Source: Salvia splendens
Taxonomy: Eukaryota; Streptophyta; Magnoliopsida; Lamiales; Lamiaceae
Length of the DNA stretch: 64,000 nucleotides
NCBI RefSeq assembly: GCF_004379255.2
Contig: NC_056052.1
Location: forward strand, 10,843,708-10,907,707
Reading direction: 5' to 3'
Program-made: the position numbers and the translations under genes
Shown: positions 10,326-20,908 of the stretch, in pieces
Position numbering within the stretch: position 1 is the stretch's first letter
How the letters are laid out: every line of letters starts with the position of its first letter
Notes under the pieces: generated by a model
Seen by the model: the letters and a program-made list of their open reading frames with translations, nothing else
What the model was told of the DNA's origin: nothing
Database searches by the model: none

Positions 10326-11811
10326 TGATAAGTCGTATTCTAAGCCTTTGTTACGGGTCAGTATGATGTGCAAAATTGATTATATCTGCAAAACAGTTGC
10401 TCAAAGTGTGCAGGTTAAGTGTTATAGCCAGTAGGGAAGTTTCGGAATGTTCAGGTGAAAAAGGGCGCCAGCATAATCTCATACTGATCAGTATTCGTGC
10501 TGAAACGGCTTGAGATGGAGAAGACGGATAGCTGGGACGGATTACCCACAATTAAGGGCAAAGAAGTCAACTTGCAATGAGGATTTACCCTAAAATCAAG
10601 GGTAAGCCTCCCTATAAAAGGAAGCCAAGAAGGAGATAGAAAAAAATCCACATTCACTCATTCACCACCATCTTTAGGTAGAGAGTTCTCTCGGTAATAC
10701 CAGTCTTTTAGCCGTGTCCCGCTTCTTGCCTCGCCGCAGCCATGATCACCTGACGCCCAGATGTTCCCAGAGTTCCAGTCATCGTCCGTTCCAGCCAGCA
10801 AGACCGTAGCTTAGAGATTCTATCGCCCGGAGTGGAAAAAACACTTTTATTTGCCTTCGCAGTTTAATTTTCCTTGCTTTCCTTACGTTGGATCTTTGTT
10901 GCTTTTGGATATTTTCAGCTTTTGAAGTACTTGTTGAAGATCTGAACGTGTTTATGCTATGAAGTTGATTTCCGTTTCGTTTATTGTGTTGTTTTCTTTT
11001 CCTTCCTTGCCTAGTTAGCTTAGATCTAAAGTTTCTTGGTGTTTTAAGTGCTGAACCTCTCATTTCTATTTTACGTAGCAAGTTTCTCTAGGATAGTATA
11101 AGCTGGTACTGTTTGATTGGGAAGTGGATCGTTGCATGCAAAGCTTAGTTTTAATTTCCGAATCGTTCTTCCATGTTGACCAGTATGCAGAAGTCCAGTT
11201 CCAGTGTTTGATTTCAGATTTGATTTCGTAGTTTTAGATCTGTGTTCGCGAGTTGATAATCTGTGTTTTCCGTGTTGAATCTGGAATTGTTATCTGAATT
11301 TTGGATGTGTTTGTTGAAGAAGATGGTGTCTATTTCAATTGGAGGGGACCACTTACATTTTAGTTGCTTTTTGCTTTTGTCCTTTACTTTTAGTTAAACC
11401 TTGTCAGCCCAGTCACCAAACTTCCACTACTTTCTGAATATTCCGTTTAGACCAAAATAGAAACTCGTACCTTCTAAATATTTTCTGTTACAAAAATGTC
11501 TCCCCATTTCACGTACACAGTTACATTCCAGATGTCTTTCATACCGTCTGACCAGTAAAACACCACCTTTAAGTTCTTGCCTAGGTAGAGACTCAACCCA
11601 AGCGTGGTAGCTAACCAACCTTTCCAAATATCACCGCGGTAGTTTAAACGCACCATCTCTGTGGGATTCGACCCTTATCACCACTATACTGATCAGTAGG
11701 AGTGGGTTGAGGAATCTTTGAAACAAGGGTCTAGGCTTAGTTAGGATCTCTATCCTGACCAGTAGGATATATCCTTGCTTGAACGACACCTACGCACCCC
11801 TGGTCCTTTCA
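10326..11811 (+). repeat. Athila 3' LTR
   Basis: It begins TGATAAGTCG, ends CCTTTCA and is followed by the target duplication AACAT (11812-11816). It aligns end to end with 1791-3278, with scattered substitutions and a short indel near 11355. The TATA box is at 10612-10621. Confidence 0.93.
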
Positions 11812-12244
11812 AACATATATGACGAAAGCAATTAAAGAACACAGATTTTACGTGGTTCCACGTAAGTCAACATCCACGGGTGAAGAGCACTCTTTTATTT
11901 CAATCTCGAGGTGAATCTATTGTACAAATGAAGGAACATGACGACAGAAATGAGAACAAGGCTCAATCAAACACAAGATAAATCTCAATAGCTGAATAGT
12001 GAACTCTCTATGTGATCAATCTCAAGTGATCTATTCTTCTATCTTTTCCCCCTTTTCTGCCTATCATTTTCAGATTCTGGATCGAGCAATTGACAACTCC
12101 TTTTTAACTCATCTGGATCAACGGCCCAGATCAGCCCAATGCTAGCTTTTAATCGCAGCCGTCCATTCAGTCAACAAACCTAAAATATCTGTTTGAGGCT
12201 AACCGGCCCAGGATCGATCCATTTCCTGGATACATTTCTTAACA
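11812..12244 (-). repeat. Copia 3' LTR, proximal part
   Basis: On the minus strand this LTR begins TGTTAAGAAATG at 12244, directly after the purine-rich CCAAGGCGGAGAT, which is the polypurine tract. It shares with the 5' LTR near 20.63-20.88 kb the blocks 'attgtacaaatga', 'caatcaaacacaaga', 'tggatcgagcaattgaca' and 'aactcatctggatcaa'. It is cut by the Athila insertion at 11812; a few distal bases lie before 1791. Confidence 0.7.
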
Positions 12245-12625
12245 ATCTCCGCCTTGGACTTGAAATGATCGAATGGCTTCCTCCATCTTCACAACTCCAC
12301 CTTAACAACCAACCACACCTACCAGCTTCAAGCAATGCTTGAATTTTGAAACTGGTAGTGCTTTTGTCAGAGCATCAACAACATTTTCTTAATTCCCCAC
12401 CTTTTGAACCTCTACTTCTCCTCTCTCAATGACGTCGCTTATAAAATGGAGTCTCACATCAATGTGTTTAGCAAGACAAATCGCGCAGTTACTATCACAC
12501 AACATTGTCACTGTTTGCTGTGACATTCCAAAGTCTCTAATGATCCCCCTTAGCCACACTCTTTCCTTGATGGCTTCTGTGAGTGCAATATTCTAAGCAT
12601 CAGTGGTAGACAAGGCCACCACTGA

Positions 12626-12790
12626 CTACAGAGAAGACTTCCAGCTGACTGCTCCTCCATACAACTTGAAGATATATCTAGTTTGCAATTTTCGGCCGTC
12701 AATGTTTGAAGCGTAATCCAAATCAATGTAGCCTATCAGTGGCCGACTCAACTTATTTTTAACACAAGTATATCCGCATGTGTACGGGGC
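12626..12790 (-). pseudogene. Copia RNase H fragment
   Basis: The minus strand encodes LIGYIDLDYASNIDGRKLQTRYIFKLYGGAVSWKSSL. This matches the well-known Copia RNase H segment with its Y.D.DYA....R.S..G..F...G..(A/V)SW.S pattern. The expected continuation is out of frame or decayed. The upstream side stops near 12790, where an unrelated insert begins. The part of pol between reverse transcriptase and RNase H is missing. Confidence 0.75.
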
Positions 12791-12954
12791 TAATGTAGCA
12801 AACAACAAGTAAGAGTATCGTATCCTCGGAGACATAAGTACCATGAGCTAACCTAACTACTATCTAGATGAATCAATAGGTTTTGTTTTTCTAAATCTAC
12901 TTAAAAGCAAAACATAAACAATAATAACAGCAAATAAAAACAACTTAGAAAAAT

Positions 12955-13077
12955 AAAAGTAAATAAAAGGTAATGGATATAGATCAAGAATTGGGAAAGT
13001 AGAATCCTGCAAGATCGATAACGACCAACCTATCTATAAAAGTAAATAAAAGGTAATGGATATAGATCAAGAATTGG
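12955..13077. repeat. Direct repeat, 40-bp units 83 bp apart
   Basis: The unit starting 'aaaagtaaataaaaggtaat' at 12955 is repeated at 13038 almost exactly, through 'agatcaagaattgg'. The repeat begins and ends abruptly, suggesting a segmental duplication after insertion. Confidence 0.8.
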
Positions 13078-13133
13078 AACTATTTCACTACTAAACTCTG
13101 GAAATTAAATTTCTATCTATAACTAACCATCTG

Positions 13134-13249
13134 CCAAGAATTGCCGTAAAAACTATAGCTTAAAGCTCCAACAATAATTGAGAAAACAAGTCCAAGAATT
13201 GCCGTAAAAACTATAGCTTAAAGCTCCAACAATAATTGAGAAAACAAGT
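13134..13249. repeat. Perfect 58-bp tandem duplication
   Basis: Two adjacent identical units (13134-13191 and 13192-13249) begin 'ccaagaattgccgtaaaaac'. The identity by eye is complete, so the duplication is recent or is an assembly artefact. Confidence 0.85.
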
Positions 13250-14243
13250 CCAACAACACAAATCAAATCTACTCTAAGAGTTAAAGGTTCAAGAGACGTG
13301 AATTTAAACTAAAACTCAAAACTACATTTGCACTCCAACTTAAAATATGCAAAATAATTATAGAATTTGGAAATGGGAACAAGTACGTGGACTAACAACT
13401 TGAAAATGATGGAAGAAACTCCATGAATCTTGAGCAAAGCAAACACAACAATTGAATTAAACACCGACTAAATATCATCACAAATCTAAAGGGAACTTTG
13501 ACTATAAATAAAAAAAAACTTTACTACACTAAGCTAAGATACTAAAATAAAATTGGAGCAGCAACTAATAACTAAACAACCAAGACAAGAACTAATCCTC
13601 AAGTCATAAAATATAAAGCTAAATGATTCAAAGAAACCAAAGACAACTAAACTAAAACATTTTCAAGAACATTCGAGCAACAAGATTAATGTACTTAGGA
13701 ATTCAAAACATGTGCAGAATAGTTCAAATTTAAATTTCGAGTACTAAATACTAAATAGCTGGATCCTAATTAACCTAATCTATCTACTGAAAATGTCAAT
13801 AAAAATGAGAAAATAGAGAGTTTTGGGGTGAGCAACGTCCCCATTATGCTCAACACTAGCTTCCGGTTTGCCTAAACCAATGGCTGAATTATGCCAGCTT
13901 CTAATTAAGATGAATCCTTGGTGTGGTTTTGATCGTGAATGTGCAGGGTCTCCCCCTCTCTCCGTCCACCCTCCTTCCCTTTTTATGTGGCGGCTGATTC
14001 CTGGAGCTAGGTCACAAAACTCTCTTGAAATGAGTCTTCAATCCTTGTCTTCTTTAGAAATTGCATATTAGTCCTTCAGTTGATCCTTTTCATGGTTTTG
14101 CTCCATATTTAACTATCTTTTGCTCTCATGTCCCTAGCTTTCAATAGCTTAATTTTCTACACCAAAAACATACAAAAAGTGTATATTAAATCCAATTTAA
14201 GCTCAAAATGATCCAAATTAAAGTGCAACAAATACATGCGATC

Positions 14244-14860
14244 ACATACTTTATCCTCTTGCCTTTTCACCTTGAAACCCTTTGGTTTTTCCATGTAAAT
14301 AGTCTCTTCTAATTCCCCATTTAGGAAAGCGGTCTTTACATCTAATTGATGAAGTTCCCAATTTAATTGATTAACAACAGCTAGCATAATAACTCTTATG
14401 GAACTATGCTTAACAACAGTCGTTGTAATCAATCACTTCTTGTTGTGTAGCCCTTAGCAACAAGTGGAGCCCTAAACCTTATCTGATCCCTTCCTATCAC
14501 CTCAACCCTCTTCTTGAATATCCATTTGCAACTTACAGCCTTTTGCAAATCCTTTTGCAAATGTGATCTTTCAACCTGGATTCATGTTCCATTTCTAAGC
14601 AAGGATTGAATTTCTTCTTCAATTGCCTTTATCCACTAACTCTTCTCTAGACTCCTCATTGCCTCATGAAAACTAGGTGGTTCATCAAACAAAATATCCT
14701 TTGCTACACATAATGCATAGAAAACCATTTCATAGTCATTGTACTTCTCTAGAAGTTTTACATTTCTTCTAGGTCTATCTCTGGCCAGCTTGTACGATTC
14801 TGCACTATGTGTACTATCACTTTGCACATTTTTTCTTCTGCTACCTGATTTTCCTGTTAT
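14244..14860 (-). pseudogene. Copia reverse transcriptase, N-terminal fragment
   Basis: Read on the minus strand from 14860 down, the sequence gives RRNVKLLEKYND, FDEPPSFHEAMRSLEKS and, after frame breaks, IRVIMLAVVNQLNWELHQLDVKTAFLNGELEETIYMEKPKGF. The phrase QLDVKTAFLNGEL.E.IYM is diagnostic for Copia reverse transcriptase. Several stops and frame changes occur between 14433 and 14640. The piece is interrupted on its 5' side by the solo LTR at 14866 and on its 3' side by the insert at 12790-14243. Confidence 0.85.
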
Positions 14861-14865
14861 GTCTT
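14861..14865. other. Target duplication GTCTT, left copy
   Basis: GTCTT precedes the TGTCACGACC terminus and recurs at 18351-18355 directly after the GTTACA terminus, with Copia sequence continuing on both sides. Confidence 0.9.
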
Positions 14866-17800
14866 TGTCACGACCGCCCATACTAGGGATAATAAAACGA
14901 GGAGGTCGTGACCACGGGAAAGCAATAAAGGACAACATTTAAAGGACGACAGTTCATATGAAAGACCCAATTAACTTTAGAAGGTGAATATTTTAGTTCA
15001 TTAAAAGTTAAACAACGAGTTTTTAGCTTAAAGAAACTTAATGTCAAAAATACAATATCAAATAGTGCGGAGATTTCTAGCAAACAATTTTTCAAAGAAA
15101 ACAACGGAAAAATAAATATCAAAAATCCAATTAACTCCCAAAAGAACATTTGTTTTAGTTTACGAAAACCATTTTAGAGTAACGAAGTAAGCATCGGGTT
15201 AAAGTCTCAAAGTATTTGACAAGACAAAAATCGTACGAAATAAAATAAATTCTTGCGACACAATTTCAATAATAGCAACGGAAATAGGTTATCAAGAGAG
15301 TCATAGGATGACACCTATGTATGAGGACACAACGCATCCAAAAATCCTAGGCCGACTCAACATCCATCGCAACATCCCGCTCAACCTGCACATAGGGAAA
15401 ACAAATGCAGGGCTGAGTACTTGTTGTACTCAATGGGCTCATGCCGAAAACATTTTATAACAGTTATGCATCCATACCAGTGATCTCGAGTTTTACATGT
15501 AGTTAAGAAATATCATCGAGAACACAAAAATATTTCATAGACTAGCCAGTCAAACAATCTCCCCATTTTCTCAACAATCCATCAATCACAATCATCATTC
15601 CATAGTGCGACGAAAGTGTGCCTACGAGACCGGCCGACTAGCAAGGATGGCTCACGATCCCACCAGTGTATACAGCCTGATATTGTTTGCGGCCTACTCA
15701 GACCCGAATTCATTTCACAACACAACCATATAGGCTAACAGAGCAAGCTCGGACGAACTAGGCATTAGGAAACAATCTCATAAACAAAACATCATGGCAT
15801 GACATAACAAGTTAAACCACCCTTATAACACCACATCATATTTTTGGAAAATAAAAGATTTGTAAAAGAAAGCCCACCTCGTTTGCGTAAACAACACAAT
15901 ACCCAACTCAAAGCAACCCTCGTTACTTGTGCTCACGTACACACAATCCCCTTGCCAACACCACAACACAATCAGCCTTCCATCAATACAAATTATCATG
16001 CATGTCCTACCGTTCCTTTCATCGTTCTCTTAAATTACCCACCCAACATTCATCAACATAAGGAAAAACATGCCATAATATTTCTCAACTTATCACACAT
16101 AATCACGTCATAAGTTACATTCCTTGATCATACATGCATCATATAATTCACCCAAACTTGGCAACAAGTATTATTTTTACATAACAGAAATCTGGCAGAA
16201 CTGCGTAGTCGTTTTGTAAAAATCACCAAAACTCCATCCGACCTCATATGAAGCTATATTTTGGTCACTACATAGTAGACACATTCAAGCACGTCCAGTT
16301 AAAATTTCACACCGAAATCATATCATTTGGTCAGTCAAAACAACAATGCAACCCTCTGGTCGAAACATACATATTCTGGCAGTACTGCGCGGTTCAATTG
16401 AAAAATTTACCAAAACTTCATCCGATGTTCAATGAGGCTGAAATTTTCACAAAACACAGAAGACACTTAAATTTCATCCAGTCAAAAATTCACATCGAAA
16501 TAAGGCCATTTGGTCGGTCAAATCAAAAACGAAACTCTCTGGGCGAGAATACAAGTTTATGGCAGAATTGCGCAGTCAACTTCACAAATTCATTAAAACT
16601 TCATCTTTCGTCAAAAGGGGCTGAAATTCATACACAATACAAAAGACATCTCAAAATTTACTCAGTTCAAAATTCGTGTCAAAAGAAGATCGTTTGGCTG
16701 GTCAAACACACGTCGGGATCCACTGTCCGAACACCATAGTTTTCAGGCTTCACAATTTCGAAATTAGGGTATATTCCTCATTCATCAAAACACAATTATT
16801 CATGCTTCCAACACACAATCATACTTCAAAAAGTTCTCACAATCATGTTCTCATATATTCACACATCATTCACCAAAGAATCATCCAAACTTCACACATT
16901 CATTCAAAAGCGCACATCCACAAATTTTCTCACACAAACATAAATTCCCACCAATTAATTTTGCGATCTATGATTCCTACACTCACTATATGCATGAGGG
17001 ATTCAAAAACAACGATTCAATGGAAAGGATGAGGAAAAGATTTTAAATTATACCTTCTTGAATCAAAATCAAACGGTAGAAACAAGGATTGATGCGATTC
17101 CTCGGAAACTCTTGAAATTCCAACTCCAATGGATGCAAGAACAAGGATTGAAGGAGAGTTTTTGGAGAGAATGTAAAGAGGGAGGAGGAGGCGTGTGAGA
17201 GTGAGGGAGAGAGAGGTGGACGGTTGGGAGGGTGAAAATATGGGGGCTAGGGTTAGGTTTAGGTGATTGTATAGTAGGTTTAATCCCCAACTAAATTAAT
17301 TTATTAATTAATTATGGAGGAATAAAATAGAGGCTAATAAATAAAATCCCACAATTAAAATAAGGGAATTTTCAAAAATTGGCTATTAAATTAACAAGGA
17401 ATTTATTTGGTATTTACTTGGAGAGAAATATATTTACAACTTAGGAATTAAAACAATTAATATTTCATAAACAAGGGAACAAAATAAATTAAACTCCAAG
17501 TAGGAAATAAAAGGGGGAGAGCGAAAATTTAATGGGTGCACAAAGAAAATTATTTAAATCCTCAATTAAATAAGAATAGAATTTAAATTTGGTAATTTCT
17601 TTATAGGAAAAGACTCCCATAAAATAGGTAACAATTAAATAAATTTCCACAAGGAAATTTGAAGCATAAGGGGCGTGTGATATGGAGGAAATTAAAAGGA
17701 AAATATTCACATCCCCAATTAATTAGACATAGGTATTAATTTGGTATTTATTTGAATAGAAGGAATTCCACAAAATAGGAAACAAATATATTTCTTCTAC

Positions 17801-18350
17801 AAATAGGGAAGGCTGAAAATTGGCTTTAATTGCCACAATGAAATAATTCAAATCCCAATTTAATTAGGGTGAGGAAACAAAGTGTGGCATGATTAAATTG
17901 GATTCAAAATTAAAAGAAGGAAATCAACAAGGCACCAATTAAATCAAAGTAAATAATTCATCCTCCTGATTAAAATAGGGGATTTTCGAAACTCACAAGA
18001 TTAGGCTAGGATTCGAATTTCATGTATCACAAATTAGGGATAATTCGATTTGGATTTAATTTGGATAAATATCCCAAAACAATCAATTAAATCCAAGAAG
18101 AAAATATTTCCAATAATCGAAGGGGTCGAAAATTCCCAATGAATTTGGCTAGAACAAAATGCATGATCTCATTTAATTAATTCCCCACATTGTAAAATAT
18201 AATGTATATAACATTTCATTCTACATCGCTCATGACAACTATTTCACATAATCAACTCAATCACATAGGAACGAATAATTTCATAAAAGAAAGTTTTCCA
18301 CTCGACATCCATATTAAAACAAAAGTGGTAAAAAATTTTGGGATGTTACA
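14866..18350 (-). mobile_element. Solo LTR, 3.5 kb, Tekay-like Gypsy family
   Basis: The block starts TGTCACGACCGCCC, ends GGATGTTACA and is flanked by GTCTT on both sides, so it has TG...CA ends and a 5-bp target duplication. It contains no gag-pol and no internal second LTR. It is therefore a solo LTR left by LTR-LTR recombination. The same termini, reversed, bound 22992-26107. Copies of this family that begin TGTAATG... and end GTGACA on their sense strand are typical of Tekay/Del chromoviruses, hence the minus-strand call. All small frames inside are AT-rich noise. Confidence 0.88.
16191..16745. repeat. Three 184-bp tandem repeats inside the solo LTR
   Basis: Diverged units start at about 16191, 16375 and 16559. 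Each opens with 'ggcag..ctgcg' or a close variant, continues through 'aaaact.catc' and 'ctgaaatt', and closes with 'ttggtc.gtcaaa'. The arrangement gives the appearance of a long open frame at 16248-16739, which is not a gene. Confidence 0.75.
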
Positions 18351-18355
18351 GTCTT

Positions 18356-18830
18356 GACCTGAATCAGTGCTTTTTTGATGTTCAACATTATGCTGGTTTG
18401 TCAGCTCTACCTCCAGATCAGTTCCCTCTTTGCTTTTCTGCTTCAGAGCTTCTGCATATGGCATCTTTATATCATCAAAATATACATCTCCGCTGACAAT
18501 CAACTTCTGAGATTCCTAACAGCATAATCTGAAACCTTTCAATCCATCTTGGTACCCCAAGAAAATACACTTTACTGACTTGGTTTCAAGCTTACTTCTC
18601 TTCACATGGGCATACACCCTACTTTCAAAAGGCTTCAGCGTATAGAAGTCTGGTTTTTCTTCATACCATTTTTCAACTGGAATTGAGAAATCTATTGCTA
18701 AAGAGGGACATTTGTTCAACACTTTGGCTGCGGTCATCACAACTTCTCCCCGGAATGTCTTTGGTACAACTGAAGACAAGAACATGCACCTGACACTTTC
18801 TGGAATTGTCCTATTCATTCTTTCGGCCAC
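18356..18830 (-). pseudogene. Copia integrase C-terminal part
   Basis: The minus strand encodes ERMNRTIPESVRCMF, followed by KVLNKCPSLAID, IPVEKWYEEKPDF, FESRVYAHVKRSKLETKSVKCIFLGYQDGLKGFRL. These are the end of the Copia integrase core and its GKGY-like C-terminal domain. A frame change near 18505-18515 separates it from the following linker (SGDVYFDDIKMPYAEALKQ). The coding sequence would go on at 14860, across the solo LTR. Confidence 0.85.
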
Positions 18831-18899
18831 ACCGTTTCACTGTGGATTTCTAGGGACTGTTTTGTGTCTTCCAATTCCCTTCTCTCTGCAAAACTTATC

Positions 18900-19650
18900 A
18901 AACTCTGAAGATAGGTACTCATGGCCGTTGCCAGTCCTTAAGCATTTTAGTGATGTGCCCTTTTGCTTCTCCAACATCAAATGTCATTCTCTGAAATATT
19001 TAAAGGCTTATGATTTCTCTTTGATTATCTAAAACCTATAGCTTCCTTGAGATATCATCGATCACTGACATGAAGTATCTCCCCCTCCTAAAGTTTGAGG
19101 CTCAGTTGCCCCCCACAGGTTGCTGTGGGCATAATCTAGTGGCGCTTTAGAAGTATGTTTCCCTTTTGGGAATGGAAGCTTCTTCCCTTTTACCATATTG
19201 CATTCTTCACACTTTCCCATTGAATCAATTCCTTTACAATGAATCATTCCTTGATCTGCAAGCATCTTGAGCCCTTTCATGCCAACATGCCCCCAGCCTT
19301 TTGTGGCATAGTTCTGCATCATCTTTAACAACAATTACATCAGCTTCATCACAATATAGGCTATTTTTTGTTACCGCTGTCATAAGCATTAGTGAATTCT
19401 TAAGGATCTGTAGACTGCCTTCTTGTAATCTAAAATCACATCCCTTTGCTTGCAATACTCCCATAGATATCAAGTTCCTCTTTATAGCTCCATCTCGAAG
19501 TCTCAACTTGATAGTTCCAATCCCTTGCACTGTACAAACCTGATTGTTTCCTAGTAGCACTGATCCCTTTGAGGGATGGATCTCCTCAAACATCCTCCAA
19601 TGTCATATATGGAAGCTACATCCTGAATCTATTATCCAGCTTCCTCCAAT
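18900..19650 (-). pseudogene. Copia protease, GAG-pre-integrase and integrase start
   Basis: Downward from 19650 the minus strand gives SWIIDSGCSFH, the Copia aspartic protease motif DSG. It continues with GSVLLGNNQVCTVQGIGTIKLRL and FRLQEGSLQILKNSLMLMT. In another frame follow HVGMKGLKMLADQGMI, CEECNMVKGKKLPFP (zinc-finger cysteines of integrase) and PLDYAHSNLWG. There is at least one frame change near 19310 and a stop just after the protease motif. The integrase catalytic centre between 18830 and 19060 is decayed. Confidence 0.85.
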
Positions 19651-19679
19651 GTCATTTTCAACAACATTCATAACCTACG

Positions 19680-20470
19680 TATCCTCTTATTCTTGAATAC
19701 TATAATGAAGAACAAAACAGAGCTATCCAGATCTACGAAATCGAACTTAAGTCTAACACAAATCTACCATCATCGAATGCAAACAAACCTAGATCAGCAA
19801 CATCAGACGTCAATAAACTAGATCTAAACATCCTACAACAACCAAATATAAAAATCATTCACAAGCTGAAATTCTACCTCTGTAAATGAAACCTCCGCAG
19901 AAAGTTGATCGAGAATAATTCCAACATAGATCAAAGCAAAATTCAAAAATCTAGCTCAAACAAAAACGCTTCCAACAGATTCAGCTCAAACATAAACTGC
20001 AGGATAAACCAGTGAAAACAAAGCAGTGAAAACTTCATAATATCAAGCACGAGTTCAACAACTGATTCAATGTAAGCTTCGCAAACACGAAGTTTAAGAA
20101 CTAGAAAATACTTCAAAACGAGAGTGTATCAAACAGAAATTAAAGCAATTGTTTCTTCGCCCACGTAGGACGGTGTTATACAACTTAAAACGAAATCAAA
20201 CCACCACCATAGCCAGAATTCCTCCCCTTGCCAAGTACGCAGAATTATGAACTAGATTTGAAGTGATGCGAGCTAAGAGTGAGCTGAGAGAGGCTTTGAA
20301 AATGAGCCATCCCGAACTGGTCTCCCTTCAAGCATCCCCTTTCTCTTCCATTCCATTCCCCTTTTTATAGGGTGGCTTGAGGCTGTAATCCCTAGGGCAT
20401 CATTATTTGAAATGACGCTTGTGCCCTTAGGAGGGATCTATGGGAATATTCTCTCTCCTACTCTAGCTCA
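19680..20470 (-). mobile_element. Athila-like LTR remnant replacing Copia gag (tentative)
   Basis: A Copia element should carry gag here, but none is found. The block 'caattgtttcttcgcccacg' with a following 'ggtgttatacaac' resembles 62500-62545 in the Athila-type LTR near the right edge. A minus-strand TATA box lies at about 20370 (CCTATAAAAAGG). I read it as a decayed LTR that displaced gag, with undefined ends. It could instead be a divergent Copia leader. Confidence 0.4.
20365..20380 (-). promoter_or_regulatory. TATA-like core promoter, minus strand
   Basis: The minus strand reads CCACCCTATAAAAAGGGG here, followed by a purine-rich leader. It resembles the TATA region of the other Athila-type LTRs in the window. 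The position is consistent with an LTR promoter but nothing downstream is intact. Confidence 0.4.
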
Positions 20471-20627
20471 GGTCGCTTTCTTCATGACTCCTCTTGATCA
20501 ACTGGTGACTTCGGGCATTGTACTTCAGTTATCTTTGATTCTCCGTCTGCCAGTTTGATCTGCATATTCTTCAAAACCTTGCAGTTTTCTACGCACCAGA
20601 ACCGATGCATGAAACGAACCTTATCAT

Positions 20628-20881
20628 GAATCGATTGTACAAATGAAGAAACAGGGAATATAGAAATGAGAATAAGACTCAATCAAACACAAGATGAATC
20701 TTAGCAGCTGGATAATGAACTCTCTGTGTTATCAATCTCAACTGATCTCTTCTTCTCTCTTTTTCCCCTTCTCTTCCTCTCATTTTCAGATTATGGATCG
20801 AGCAATTGACAGCTCCCTTTTAACTCATCTGGATCAATTAGCCCAATCAGCCCAAATAATAATGCAATAGAAGCCTCAACA
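20628..20881 (-). repeat. Copia 5' LTR, truncated
   Basis: On the minus strand it begins TGTTGAGGCTTC at 20881 and shares several blocks with the 3' LTR at 11812-12244. Similarity ends near 20628, so its 3' end, and any PBS, are lost. The two LTRs differ considerably, so the Copia insertion is much older than the Athila element inside it. Confidence 0.65.
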
Positions 20882-20897
20882 ATCCCACTAGCAAAGA

Positions 20898-20908
20898 GTC
20901 ACTTCATT
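20898..20908. other. Probable target duplication of LINE-1, left copy
   Basis: GTCACTTCATT occurs here and at 38398-38408, just outside the LINE-1 ends. The right side is ambiguous because 'cttcattgttaat.ttgggcgatg' is itself repeated 36 bp apart there (38367 and 38403). The duplication could be only 7 bp (CTTCATT). Confidence 0.55.

Larger units (their letters stand above)
1791..11811 (+). mobile_element. Athila-type Ty3/Gypsy LTR retrotransposon, integrase lost
   Basis: This is a 10.0-kb element with two LTRs of about 1.49 kb (1791-3278 and 10326-11811), both beginning TGATAAGTCG and ending CCTTTCA. It is flanked by the target duplication AACAT (1786-1790 and 11812-11816). By eye the LTRs differ at roughly 35-40 positions (about 97% identity), so the insertion is fairly young. 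A PBS complementary to tRNA-Asp follows the 5' LTR, and gag-pol reads on the plus strand. The gag, protease, reverse transcriptase and RNase H regions are recognisable. The integrase is absent and reverse transcriptase has a frame break, so the copy cannot be autonomous. There is no env-like frame between 8625 and 10325. Confidence 0.93.
12790..14243. mobile_element. Unclassified 1.45-kb AT-rich insert in Copia pol
   Basis: This block separates the Copia RNase H piece from the reverse-transcriptase piece. Its left start contains 'gagtatcgtatcctcggag', reminiscent of the end of some plant LTRs, but no target duplication or clear termini were found. Part of Copia pol is also missing across the junction. 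It holds two local duplications (12955-13077 and 13134-13249) and no credible coding frame. It could be a decayed LTR or retrotransposon leader. Confidence 0.4.

Noticed and set aside
1791..11811. Possible integrated pararetrovirus
   Set aside because: LTRs, a tRNA-Asp PBS, the DLGAS protease and a 5-bp target duplication identify an Athila retrotransposon. There is no movement-protein or coat-protein type reading.
16248..17032. Overlapping plus-strand frames of 163 and 118 codons
   Set aside because: They arise from three 184-bp tandem repeats inside a solo LTR. No domain is visible.
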